Below are positions 30,801 through 36,588 of a DNA stretch of 52,147 bases, in pieces. This DNA comes from Planctomycetota bacterium (GTDB lineage: Bacteria > Planctomycetota > Planctomycetia > Gemmatales > Gemmataceae): contig JAIOPV010000014.1 in the NCBI GenBank assembly GCA_021413735.1, positions 1 through 52,147 of the forward strand, written 5' to 3'. Below the pieces are notes generated by a model. The model had not been told where the DNA came from. It saw nothing but the letters and a program-made list of their open reading frames with translations, and made no database searches. How positions within the stretch are numbered: position 1 is the stretch's first letter; each line of letters begins with the position of its first letter. The translations under genes and the position numbers were made by a program.

Positions 30801-31038
30801 GACGCTCGAAGGGTTCTCGCTCGGCAAGCCCGTCGTAATCGAGGAGACGTTCCCGTTGAAGTGTTCGATGGCGGAGTTCGGCGAGTTCGTCAAGAGTTCG
30901 CGGAAGCACGCTTGCGGTTGGGTCGGCTTCTACTGGGGCACGCCGCCCGAAGAATTGCGACAATCGAAGACGATCGGGGACGCCATTCAGTTGGGGTGGT
31001 TGGAGTTCTTCGAGAAGAACGCCAAGGCCGAGGAATAG
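27859..31038 (+). CDS. Fusion of prolyl-oligopeptidase-type S9 peptidase and GH5-like glycoside hydrolase
   Basis: A 1059-residue exported protein. After an interrupted signal peptide (hydrophobic RLLLAFLALIAAQPAFA at about 38-55) comes a WD40-like propeller of peptidase S9 (about 60-430), then the alpha/beta hydrolase domain with Ser in GGSGGG near 577, Asp in GEQDHRTP near 657 and His in SHAIV near 690. From about 715 a TIM-barrel-like domain resembles GH5, with the putative acid/base in YDLMNEPV near 874 and nucleophile in VIEETFPL near 994. A protease and a glycosidase in one chain suggests attack on glycoprotein or mixed polymers. The N-terminal region, residues about 6-38, is encoded by an inserted palindromic element. 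ATG 27859 is chosen; TTG 27853 is possible. GAGG lies upstream. Confidence 0.88.
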   Translation: MRRLRRRPLPNPSPKGRGAKTKASSCSPFLLREGGWGVRLLLAFLALIAAQPAFAADPVFKPADIFDLEFASDPQISPDGTRVSFVRNSFDVMRDRARSRLWVVNADGGDLRPLCDGAGNESSPRWSPDGKRVAYISDASGKPQLHCLWLGTRETAKLTSLTTAPTVPVWSPDGKQIAFAAFVERVEKPYIEMPAKPAGAEWAPAAKMTRDTTFRHDGLGYLKAGNRHVFVVSADGGAARQVTTGPHDYCGARFTKPEPPVWCPEGKSLIVSAFRRKDAGDDPYGSELFEVALADGSLSQFTTRTGPDHSPTISPDGKQIAFLGFDDKRVAHQQTKLYVMNRDGSNQRLLSEKLDREVTHPQWAADNRGVVVQYPEHGDIKVAFVDLDGKVSVVAEKVGGGDLGRPYSSGSYSVSNDGAVAFTLGSSDRPAEVGLRTRASTAAKRLTTLNENLLGHRTLGVTEEVWFPAADGKKIQAWMVKPPNFDPKKKYPLILEIHGGPYADYGPTFASEIQLYAAAGYVVVFVNPRGSTGYGETFAQLINGTYPGPDYDDLMGAVDVVVKKGFIDPQSLFVTGGSGGGILTAWIVGKTDRFRAAVSCKPAINWQSFVLTADIPGFFANYWLSAMPWDKPDEAMKRSPLSLVGKVKTPTMLLTGEQDHRTPISESEQFYAALKLRGIDTALVRFPEASHAIVDRPSRMIAKTLYILKWFETYAKPKGMPRVSVSPDKKGFVLEASEKKFVPWGFNYDHDEKGRLLEDYWETEWPKVERAFRDMKKLGANVVRVHLQLGKFMDTAEKRNAKALDHLKKLLALAEIEGLYLDLTGLGCYHKADVPAWYDKLSEQDRWNTQARFWEAVASVCASSPAVFCYDLMNEPVVPAGKRKDADWLGPAFGGKHFVQVISLDQKDRPRPEIAAQWIRHLSTAIRKVDKRHLITVGLVDWSLDRKGLTSGFVPDKIIDDLDFVCVHLYPEKGKLEEAMKTLEGFSLGKPVVIEETFPLKCSMAEFGEFVKSSRKHACGWVGFYWGTPPEELRQSKTIGDAIQLGWLEFFEKNAKAEE
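27874..27981 (+). repeat. In-frame palindromic element family C, copy 1
   Basis: Begins AGAAGACCCCTCC and ends near GGTTAGGTTGCTT, with two inner hairpins (CCCCTCCCCTAAGGGGAGAGGGG and CCCCCTTCC/GGGAAGGGGG). It lies inside the signal-peptide coding region of the S9-GH5 gene and is translated without a stop. It aligns closely with 40531-40628. Confidence 0.9.
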
Positions 31039-31044
31039 ATTTGA

Positions 31045-31097
31045 TTCGCCGCTTGCGGCGTAGCACGAGCGCAATGTGCAACGCCGCAAGCGGCGAA
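31045..31097. repeat. Palindromic element family A, copy 3
   Basis: A perfect 17 bp inverted repeat (31045-31061 and 31081-31097) with a 19 bp loop, just past the S9-GH5 stop codon. It could end that transcript. Confidence 0.9.
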
Positions 31098-31118
31098 ACC
31101 AACCGGTACATTGACTTC

Positions 31119-31128
31119 GTGGTAAAAT
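31119..31128 (+). promoter_or_regulatory. Possible -10 promoter element
   Basis: GTGGTAAAAT, 23 bases before the first bpX-operon start. Similar GTGGTAnnAT boxes precede two other genes (36534-36543 and 44711-44720). No convincing -35 is seen. Confidence 0.3.
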
Positions 31129-31151
31129 GGGTGGAACTACGGATCACCCAG

Positions 31152-31766
31152 ATGCCCACATTCCAAGACTGGCTCAAACGCCTTCTGACTCATGGCGAAT
31201 CCGTACAGGACACTCCACCTTCCCCCATTACCGGAAGTGCTGCCGAGGAATCATTGCTGCGTGCCGCGTTCATTACGCACTCGCTCGATATTGCAGGGCC
31301 AGCGTTGACGTTCGATGCTGCTGCCGCCTGTGGCGCGGCAAAGGTGCTGGCTCAGGCGTGCTGGTTCCTCGTCGGAGGAACCGATGAACGTGTCACGCTT
31401 TCGCTGACGAGCGAGCAATCGCCGGCCGCTCACTTGTCTGCCGATGTCACCCTCCGGTTCCTTCGGGCAGTCTATCGCCGGGCTCGCTTCCGTGAACCCG
31501 ACGGCGAGTTGACACGTCAACTCGATGCGCTGCTGCGGGCGTGGCCACTCTCGGGCGTGCTGGCTGATCTCGATGGCTCGCCAACCACAACACCCGAGTT
31601 CGGCAACCACCCCGGATTGCAACTGCTCTACGCGGAACGACTGGCTGGCACGGGGCGTGCGGGTTGGGTGCCTGTATCGGGATCGGCGAGAGAGTACGCC
31701 GAGCGAGTCCATCAAGAATTGGGGAAGCCGTTGCCGGCGCTGCCGACCGAGGAAGCACATGCCTGA
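31152..31766 (+). CDS. bpX-type accessory protein of a MoxR system (bpX4-like, tentative)
   Basis: A 204-residue cytoplasmic protein, mostly helical, with no signal peptide. I do not recognise catalytic residues. The segment LLRAWPLSGVLADLDG followed by HPGLQLLYAERLA resembles bpX domains that accompany MoxR ATPases in planctomycete ternary systems; the assignment to bpX4 is from memory of the family and is tentative. It overlaps the MoxR gene by 8 bases (ATG of MoxR inside its end), so the genes are translationally coupled. The start ATG 31152 lacks a clear Shine-Dalgarno; GTG 31131 in the same frame is an alternative. Confidence 0.7.
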   Translation: MPTFQDWLKRLLTHGESVQDTPPSPITGSAAEESLLRAAFITHSLDIAGPALTFDAAAACGAAKVLAQACWFLVGGTDERVTLSLTSEQSPAAHLSADVTLRFLRAVYRRARFREPDGELTRQLDALLRAWPLSGVLADLDGSPTTTPEFGNHPGLQLLYAERLAGTGRAGWVPVSGSAREYAERVHQELGKPLPALPTEEAHA

Positions 31767-32895
31767 TTCGCCTGCCGATCGCCTGCGCCGCCACGCCACG
31801 GAACAACTCAAGACCCGATTCGTCGGTCGCGATGAAGTGATCGACCTGATCGCTCTCGCCGTGGTTGCCGGCGAGCATCTGTTTCTTTACGGCCCACCGG
31901 GAACCGCAAAGTCGCTGCTCGTGCGAGACTTCGCTGGTGCGGTGCGGTGTCGATACTTCGAGTACCTGCTGACGCGATTCTCGGAGCCGAACGAACTCTT
32001 CGGGCCGGTCGATCTCGCCAAACTGCGTGAAGGCGTCGTTGCCACAGTGACCACGGGAATGCTGCCCGAAGCCGAGTTCGCGTTCCTCGATGAACTCTTC
32101 AACGCGAACAGCGCCATCCTCAACAACCTCCTCACGGTGCTGAACGAACGGGTCTATCGACGTGGTTCGGAAACGCATCGGCTTCCGCTCCTCAGCGTGT
32201 TCGCGGCGTCGAACCATCTTCCCGAAGACGACGCCCTTCAAGCTCTCTTCGACCGCTTCCTGCTACGATGCAAAGTGGATTCGCTATCGCCGACGCAGTT
32301 GCCTGGGTTACTCGCGGCTGGTTGGGCCATCGAACGCAACGGCAAACCACACACAGAAATAACCGACGCACCCACTGCCGACGATCTGCGAGAACTGACA
32401 CGCCTGGCGAAGGATGTCAATCTTGCCGGCGTGCTGGAACCTTACGCAGATGCGGTGACGAAGGTGCGTGATCTGGGCGTCGGCTTGTCGGATCGTCGGG
32501 CGGTGAAGGTGCTGAAGCTGATCGCAGCGTCGGCAGTGATGTGCGGGCGAACTGCTGCGAATCCCTCGGATCTGTGGGTTCTCCGCTATGTGTGGGACCG
32601 TGCGGAACAGATCGGACCGCTGGGTACGCTCGTGTCGGGTATTCTGGAACGCACACCCGATGCAGCCGTGCCGCACCCGCGAGCACGACGCCCCGAAGCT
32701 GTCGACCCCGAAACGCTCGCGGCGGAACTGGAAGTTGCAGAGCGTGAACTGAAGTCGGGGCTGAAGTTGGTCGAACTCGCTCGGCTTCGCGAGCGAGTTC
32801 AGGCGGTTGCCGACCGTGCCGCGTGGGTGACGGATGTTGCGGGTCGCGGTCATCTCCTGAAGAAGACCGCCGGGTTGCTGGAGAAGCTCGGATGA
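31759..32895 (+). CDS. MoxR-family AAA+ ATPase (RavA-like)
   Basis: A 378-residue cytoplasmic AAA+ ATPase of the MoxR/RavA group, chaperone-like motors that usually work with von Willebrand A proteins. Walker A is GPPGTAKSLLVRDF at about 45-58, Walker B is EFAFLDELFNANSAIL near 110, sensor-1 is SVFAASNHLPEDDALQALFDRFLLR, and the C-terminal lid and LARA-like helical region run to the end. The ATG is preceded by GAGGAAG within the end of the upstream gene. It ends in an ATGA overlap with the bpX6-like gene. No vWA partner follows in this window. Confidence 0.93.
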   Translation: MPDSPADRLRRHATEQLKTRFVGRDEVIDLIALAVVAGEHLFLYGPPGTAKSLLVRDFAGAVRCRYFEYLLTRFSEPNELFGPVDLAKLREGVVATVTTGMLPEAEFAFLDELFNANSAILNNLLTVLNERVYRRGSETHRLPLLSVFAASNHLPEDDALQALFDRFLLRCKVDSLSPTQLPGLLAAGWAIERNGKPHTEITDAPTADDLRELTRLAKDVNLAGVLEPYADAVTKVRDLGVGLSDRRAVKVLKLIAASAVMCGRTAANPSDLWVLRYVWDRAEQIGPLGTLVSGILERTPDAAVPHPRARRPEAVDPETLAAELEVAERELKSGLKLVELARLRERVQAVADRAAWVTDVAGRGHLLKKTAGLLEKLG

Positions 32896-33767
32896 CCAAA
32901 GGCAACCCCACCCCCAACCCCAATCAGACTCCCCCTTCCTTTTTAGGGAAGGGGGTTGGGGGGTTAGGTTCTGGAAACGCTAACCCCTCCCCAACCCCTC
33001 CCCTAAGAGGAGAGGGGCTTCAAACCAAGACCGGGTTAGGTTCTTGCACTGATCGTTGGCGTGAAGTTGTCGCCGCTCGCATTCCCGCAACGTGCCTCGA
33101 CGCGCTCGGACCTGTGCGAAACGTCGATGGCGTGCGGATTCATCCGGTCGGCGAAACCGCGTGGGTGTGCTGGCCTGTCGGCCGTGCGGATGTCGTGCGG
33201 TGCTTGTTGCCGGTGCCGGGCGTGGTGCTGTTCCAACGCCGACGCGGTGCCTGGTTTAAGTTCGGGAGTCGGCTTCCTTCGTCCGATGTGCCGCCAGATG
33301 GCGAGGGGCATCCGCTGACAGCGATGTTGGTTCCCGCGAAGTTCGGAGCAGCCGCGCCGCCGACCGCTCTTCTCGTGCCCAAGGTGGTGAGTGTTCAGCG
33401 TGGGGGCGAACCAAAGCCCGCGAGCGCGTTGGTTTGCACCGTGAGGGAATTGCAGAAATGGGCCGACGTCGCGACGACAGCCGAACTCGCGGCCGTGCGT
33501 GCGGTTCGTTCGGGCGAGCGTGTTGTGCTGATGGGTTCGCGTTTGCCTGCGGTTCCCGGTGCGGTTCGCTTCTGGGGCAAGGATGTGCTGGTGCCGGTGG
33601 GCTTTCGACCCGATCCCGAACTGTCGGCGGTGGCGTTGCGGCTTGCGTGCGGTGTCGCCGAGAATGAACTGCTATTGCTCGACGAATCCGGTGCGGAGGT
33701 GATCCCTTGTCGCGTATTCGAGGCGTTATCCCGAGCAAGCATCCGACTGACAGTGCGGGACGCCTGA
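32892..33767 (+). CDS. bpX6-like protein with an inserted repeat-encoded N-terminus
   Basis: A 291-residue protein. From about residue 50 it is beta-rich with tryptophan and arginine residues typical of bpX6 domains (AWVCWPVGRADVVRCLLPVPGVVLF, RFWGKDVLVPVGFRPDP); this assignment is probable but from memory. It is coupled to MoxR by an ATGA overlap, so it belongs to the same system. Residues about 4-47 (NPTPNPNQTPPSFLGKG and on) are encoded by a palindromic repeat at 32902-33046, so its natural start may have been different before the insertion. Nothing suggests an enzyme. Next on this strand are only a 33-codon ORF and non-coding DNA. Confidence 0.75.
   Translation: MTKGNPTPNPNQTPPSFLGKGVGGLGSGNANPSPTPPLRGEGLQTKTGLGSCTDRWREVVAARIPATCLDALGPVRNVDGVRIHPVGETAWVCWPVGRADVVRCLLPVPGVVLFQRRRGAWFKFGSRLPSSDVPPDGEGHPLTAMLVPAKFGAAAPPTALLVPKVVSVQRGGEPKPASALVCTVRELQKWADVATTAELAAVRAVRSGERVVLMGSRLPAVPGAVRFWGKDVLVPVGFRPDPELSAVALRLACGVAENELLLLDESGAEVIPCRVFEALSRASIRLTVRDA
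32902..33046 (+). repeat. In-frame palindromic element family C, copy 2 (double)
   Basis: Contains a right-half unit (CCCCCTTCC...GGGAAGGGGG...GGTTAGGTTCT) followed by a left-half unit (TAACCCCTCCCCAACCCC...GAGAGGGG) and ends GGGTTAGGTTCTT. It lies in frame in the 5' part of the bpX6-like gene. The order of halves is swapped relative to copies 1 and 3. Confidence 0.85.
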
Positions 33768-33808
33768 ACGCACTCGAATGTCGCGATTGCGGTGAACATT
33801 TCAGCTGA
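33707..33808 (+). CDS. 33-residue ORF with perfect Shine-Dalgarno and half zinc ribbon
   Basis: GGAGGTGATC (33695-33704) sits ideally before a TTG at 33707, inside the 3' end of the bpX6-like gene in another frame. The ORF encodes SRIRGVIPSKHPTD and ends LECRDCGEHFS, so a single CxxC pair is present where a zinc ribbon would need two. It could be the start of a downstream gene of the MoxR system that was truncated, or a coincidence. No extended homology is recognised beyond it. Confidence 0.35.
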   Translation: MSRIRGVIPSKHPTDSAGRLNALECRDCGEHFS

Positions 33809-33940
33809 TATGACGGGTTCGAGCGAACAAATGATCCGGAACTGCGAGGCTGAACCGGCAACGACACGATTCTCGGCGGCAAGCCCGACCTCGCACTGGC
33901 ATCCCGCCTCAACCCTCATGCCGTGTCGGTGGCCGAACTC

Positions 33941-36256
33941 TTACCCTGTGAACACTCCAAGGATGTTCGAGAACTCCAAGGGCGATTGCAGGATGCTGCT
34001 CGAATTGAGATCCACGTATCCAATAGCCCCGGCGGAGTTCTGCTGATCGCGATTGAGTGACCACATCGACAATCGCCCGATCCCCTTGGACTGTGCCCAT
34101 GCGAGCAGTTCGCGGGCCTCCTGTTGGTCGAACACTTCCGTCTGCACGTCGTTGACTCCAATCATCGGGGTAACGCCGATCATCTGCCAGCGTTGGGCCT
34201 CCGTGGTGGTGCTGCCGAACACCTGCGTCAACTGCGTGAACAGGCTGTTGCCGGCCTGGATCGCATAGTCTCCCATGTGACCCGATGGGTTTGGAGCTGC
34301 GGAGTCGCCATAGTCCATCGCCATCACATTCACCACTCCAACATGCACTCCAAATTGTTTCGCGGACTGCAACACGTAGAGTCCATCAGCCGTCAAACCG
34401 GTCGGCAACACCGGCAATGTGAAGCTGACATTCAGTTCCTTTGAGGCTGCTGCCATCTCGGTTTGGAGATTGGCAATCGCCTGCGAACGGCGGTCAATGG
34501 ACGCTTTGTCCGCGACCGCTGCACCCTCAATGTCGAAGTCAATGTGTGTCAACCCATACGCCTGGACAACAGAGCGGTAGGCAGCAGTCAATGCGTTCAC
34601 GTCCGTGATTTTCTGGGCCAACTCCAATCCAGACGCTCCACCGAACGACACCACCACATCGCCCCCCAACGCTCGAAGCGACGCAATCTGCGACTGCATC
34701 TTGAGGTCAAACTCGGTGCCGCTGACTGCGTATTCCGAGTACCCGCCCCAGGCTGGGAGGTTTTGCGAGTCCGATGTGATGAACGCGAGCGTGAAGTATT
34801 TCACACCCGTGGTGCGAGCCGTGGCGACGAAATCGTATGTGGGCCACAGAGTCGCATCGACGTATGGGGCGAACACATGGGCTGGCCAGGACGACGGCGT
34901 GGTGGTGGTTGCGGAGATGGTGACTGTCACGCTTCCGGAGGCTGTGCCTCCACGACCATCGGAGATGCTGTACGTAAAGGTGTCCAACCCGGTGTACCCA
35001 GTGGTGGGCGTATAGGTGATGGTGCCGTCGGTGTTTCGCACGACAGTTCCGTGTGCTGCCGTTCCGACAGCGGTCACGCTGATTGGATCGCCGTCCGGGT
35101 CGGTGTCGTTGGCCAGAACAGAAACGCGTGCCGCGGTGCTCGGATCGGTGTGGACCGCGTCGTTCACGGCGACCGGAGGCCGATTCGCTGGCGGTGGCGG
35201 TGGCGAGAGAGGACCGCCATTAGTGGCGAGTACCAAGTTCGTCGCTGTGATCCCACCTGGACTCGTCGTGAACCCGATTGACGCTGTGCCGCCCGCTGGG
35301 ATCGTGCTGTTCCAGTCTGCTGGAGCGACAACATAGCTCGTTCCGGTGTGGCTCAGAACCTTGCCATTCCACAACGATCCAATGAGGCCGGGCAGGTCGA
35401 ACGACAGCGTCCAATTTGAAATGGGACTCGTGCCAGAATTGTGAATCGTAATCTGTCCGGTAAGCCCACTACCCCAATCATTGAGGACCTGGAACGAGAG
35501 GTCGCCGTTGCTTGAGATGTCATCGTTTTGGATGGTGCCGGTTGCGGTCGAACGGCCAAGGGTCGCGCCACTGGGCGTCGATAAGCCGAGCGTGAATGAC
35601 TCGTCTGGTTCCACATCGGTGTCGCCGATCACGGCCACGCTTACGGTCTTCGTCGTTTCGCCTGGAGCGAATGTCACCGTACCGAGGATAGAGGAGTAAT
35701 CGGAGCTGGCCTTCGCGGTGCCGTCCGCCGTGGCGTACTTCACGGTGATCGGTGTGGTCGAGGCTGTGGAGAGCGTGATTGCGAACACAGCGCCGGTCGT
35801 GCCGGTGTTTCCTTCGCGGACCGACACGTCCGCCACGGAGACGGTCGGAAGCGCTGGCGGAGGCGGCGACGTGCCATCCAATGGAATGCCGTTGAGTGCG
35901 AACCCCGACGCGGTTGACGGACCGGATGCCACGAACCCGAACGTCACCATGCCGCCAGCAGGGATGACCGTGTTCCATCCCGCGTTGGAAACCTGATACT
36001 GCGTGCCGGTGTGACTCACCACCTTCGCATCCCACAACGACGAGATCGAAGCGGGGAGCGTGAATGAGAGGGCGTTGAACGGCACCGCGGCCGAACCTTT
36101 GTTCGTCAGTCTCACCTCGGCTTGAAATCCACTCGTCCAATCCTGGGTGACAGCATAAGCGGCCTGCACCCCAGCGGGCACAACTCGCTCTTCGAGTGAA
36201 TCGACGGACAGGCGGGCACGGACCCCAGTGTTGGAGCCGCTGCGAGAATTGGACAT
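33941..36256 (-). CDS. Modular GH18 chitinase-like protein with CBM2 and Calx-beta domains
   Basis: A 771-residue surface or secreted protein. The N-terminus has no classical signal but carries LSVDSLEERVVPA at about 16-28, the kind of motif found at the start of many large planctomycete surface proteins. Domains in order: CBM2-like binding module (about 30-130), Calx-beta repeat (about 140-245, VSVREGNTGTTGAVF), second CBM2-like module (about 250-350), cadherin-like domain (about 360-455, VLANDTDPDGDPISV), and a GH18 chitinase barrel (about 460-765). The catalytic DxDxE is in THIDFDIEG near residue 570. It should bind polysaccharide and cut chitin-like beta-1,4-GlcNAc chains. ATG 36256 has GGAGG nine bases upstream; an earlier start at 36367 lacks support. 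Confidence 0.9.
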   Translation of the reverse strand: MSNSRSGSNTGVRARLSVDSLEERVVPAGVQAAYAVTQDWTSGFQAEVRLTNKGSAAVPFNALSFTLPASISSLWDAKVVSHTGTQYQVSNAGWNTVIPAGGMVTFGFVASGPSTASGFALNGIPLDGTSPPPPALPTVSVADVSVREGNTGTTGAVFAITLSTASTTPITVKYATADGTAKASSDYSSILGTVTFAPGETTKTVSVAVIGDTDVEPDESFTLGLSTPSGATLGRSTATGTIQNDDISSNGDLSFQVLNDWGSGLTGQITIHNSGTSPISNWTLSFDLPGLIGSLWNGKVLSHTGTSYVVAPADWNSTIPAGGTASIGFTTSPGGITATNLVLATNGGPLSPPPPPANRPPVAVNDAVHTDPSTAARVSVLANDTDPDGDPISVTAVGTAAHGTVVRNTDGTITYTPTTGYTGLDTFTYSISDGRGGTASGSVTVTISATTTTPSSWPAHVFAPYVDATLWPTYDFVATARTTGVKYFTLAFITSDSQNLPAWGGYSEYAVSGTEFDLKMQSQIASLRALGGDVVVSFGGASGLELAQKITDVNALTAAYRSVVQAYGLTHIDFDIEGAAVADKASIDRRSQAIANLQTEMAAASKELNVSFTLPVLPTGLTADGLYVLQSAKQFGVHVGVVNVMAMDYGDSAAPNPSGHMGDYAIQAGNSLFTQLTQVFGSTTTEAQRWQMIGVTPMIGVNDVQTEVFDQQEARELLAWAQSKGIGRLSMWSLNRDQQNSAGAIGYVDLNSSSILQSPLEFSNILGVFTG

Positions 36257-36588
36257 CGAACAAGCCTCCACGATAGCTGCACGCGGAACATCGCCGGCCA
36301 CGACAACTCGGGCAGCGGTTCGCCACGGCATGTTCAGACGAAAGACATGAACACCGACGAAACCCACGGGCCCAGGTTAGCGGGCATCTTGGCAGGAATG
36401 TTACGCACGAGAACGACAAACCGTGTGGCCGACGAGCAAAATTCCGCACCTTCGGGATGGGACTGAATTGGCAGGCCGTATGCTGAATCTCAAACCCGCG
36501 CAATGGGTGCTCGCTATCTCGGCCCGATGCCCTGTGGTAGCATCGGAACACTTTTCGTGGTCAGTCACCCAGCAAAGGGCACTCATAC
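36257..36588. other. 332 bp divergent intergenic region
   Basis: It separates the chitinase and cyanophycinase-like genes and must hold both promoters. I see GTGGTAGCAT at 36534-36543 facing the cyanophycinase-like gene and no repeat element. An in-frame upstream extension of the chitinase (to 36367) occupies part of it but looks non-coding. Confidence 0.6.
36534..36543 (+). promoter_or_regulatory. Possible -10 promoter element
   Basis: GTGGTAGCAT, 45 bases upstream of the cyanophycinase-like gene; it matches the form of the boxes at 31119 and 44711. A -35 box is not clear. Confidence 0.3.

Noticed and set aside
27859-31038. Frameshift or assembly error joining S9 peptidase and GH5-like parts
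   Set aside because: The frame runs without stop or unusual bases through the junction near residue 715, and codon use is uniform. Misassembly cannot be excluded without reads.
28663-31089. 808-residue open frame opposite the S9-GH5 gene
   Set aside because: The coding strand carries recognisable catalytic motifs and a leader; the reverse frame is Arg/Val-rich without pattern.
33792-34046. 84-residue plus-strand ORF downstream of the bpX6-like gene
   Set aside because: It overlaps the 3' end of the chitinase gene on the other strand, its peptide shows no family pattern, and it lacks a ribosome site. A remnant of a longer gene is conceivable but unsupported.
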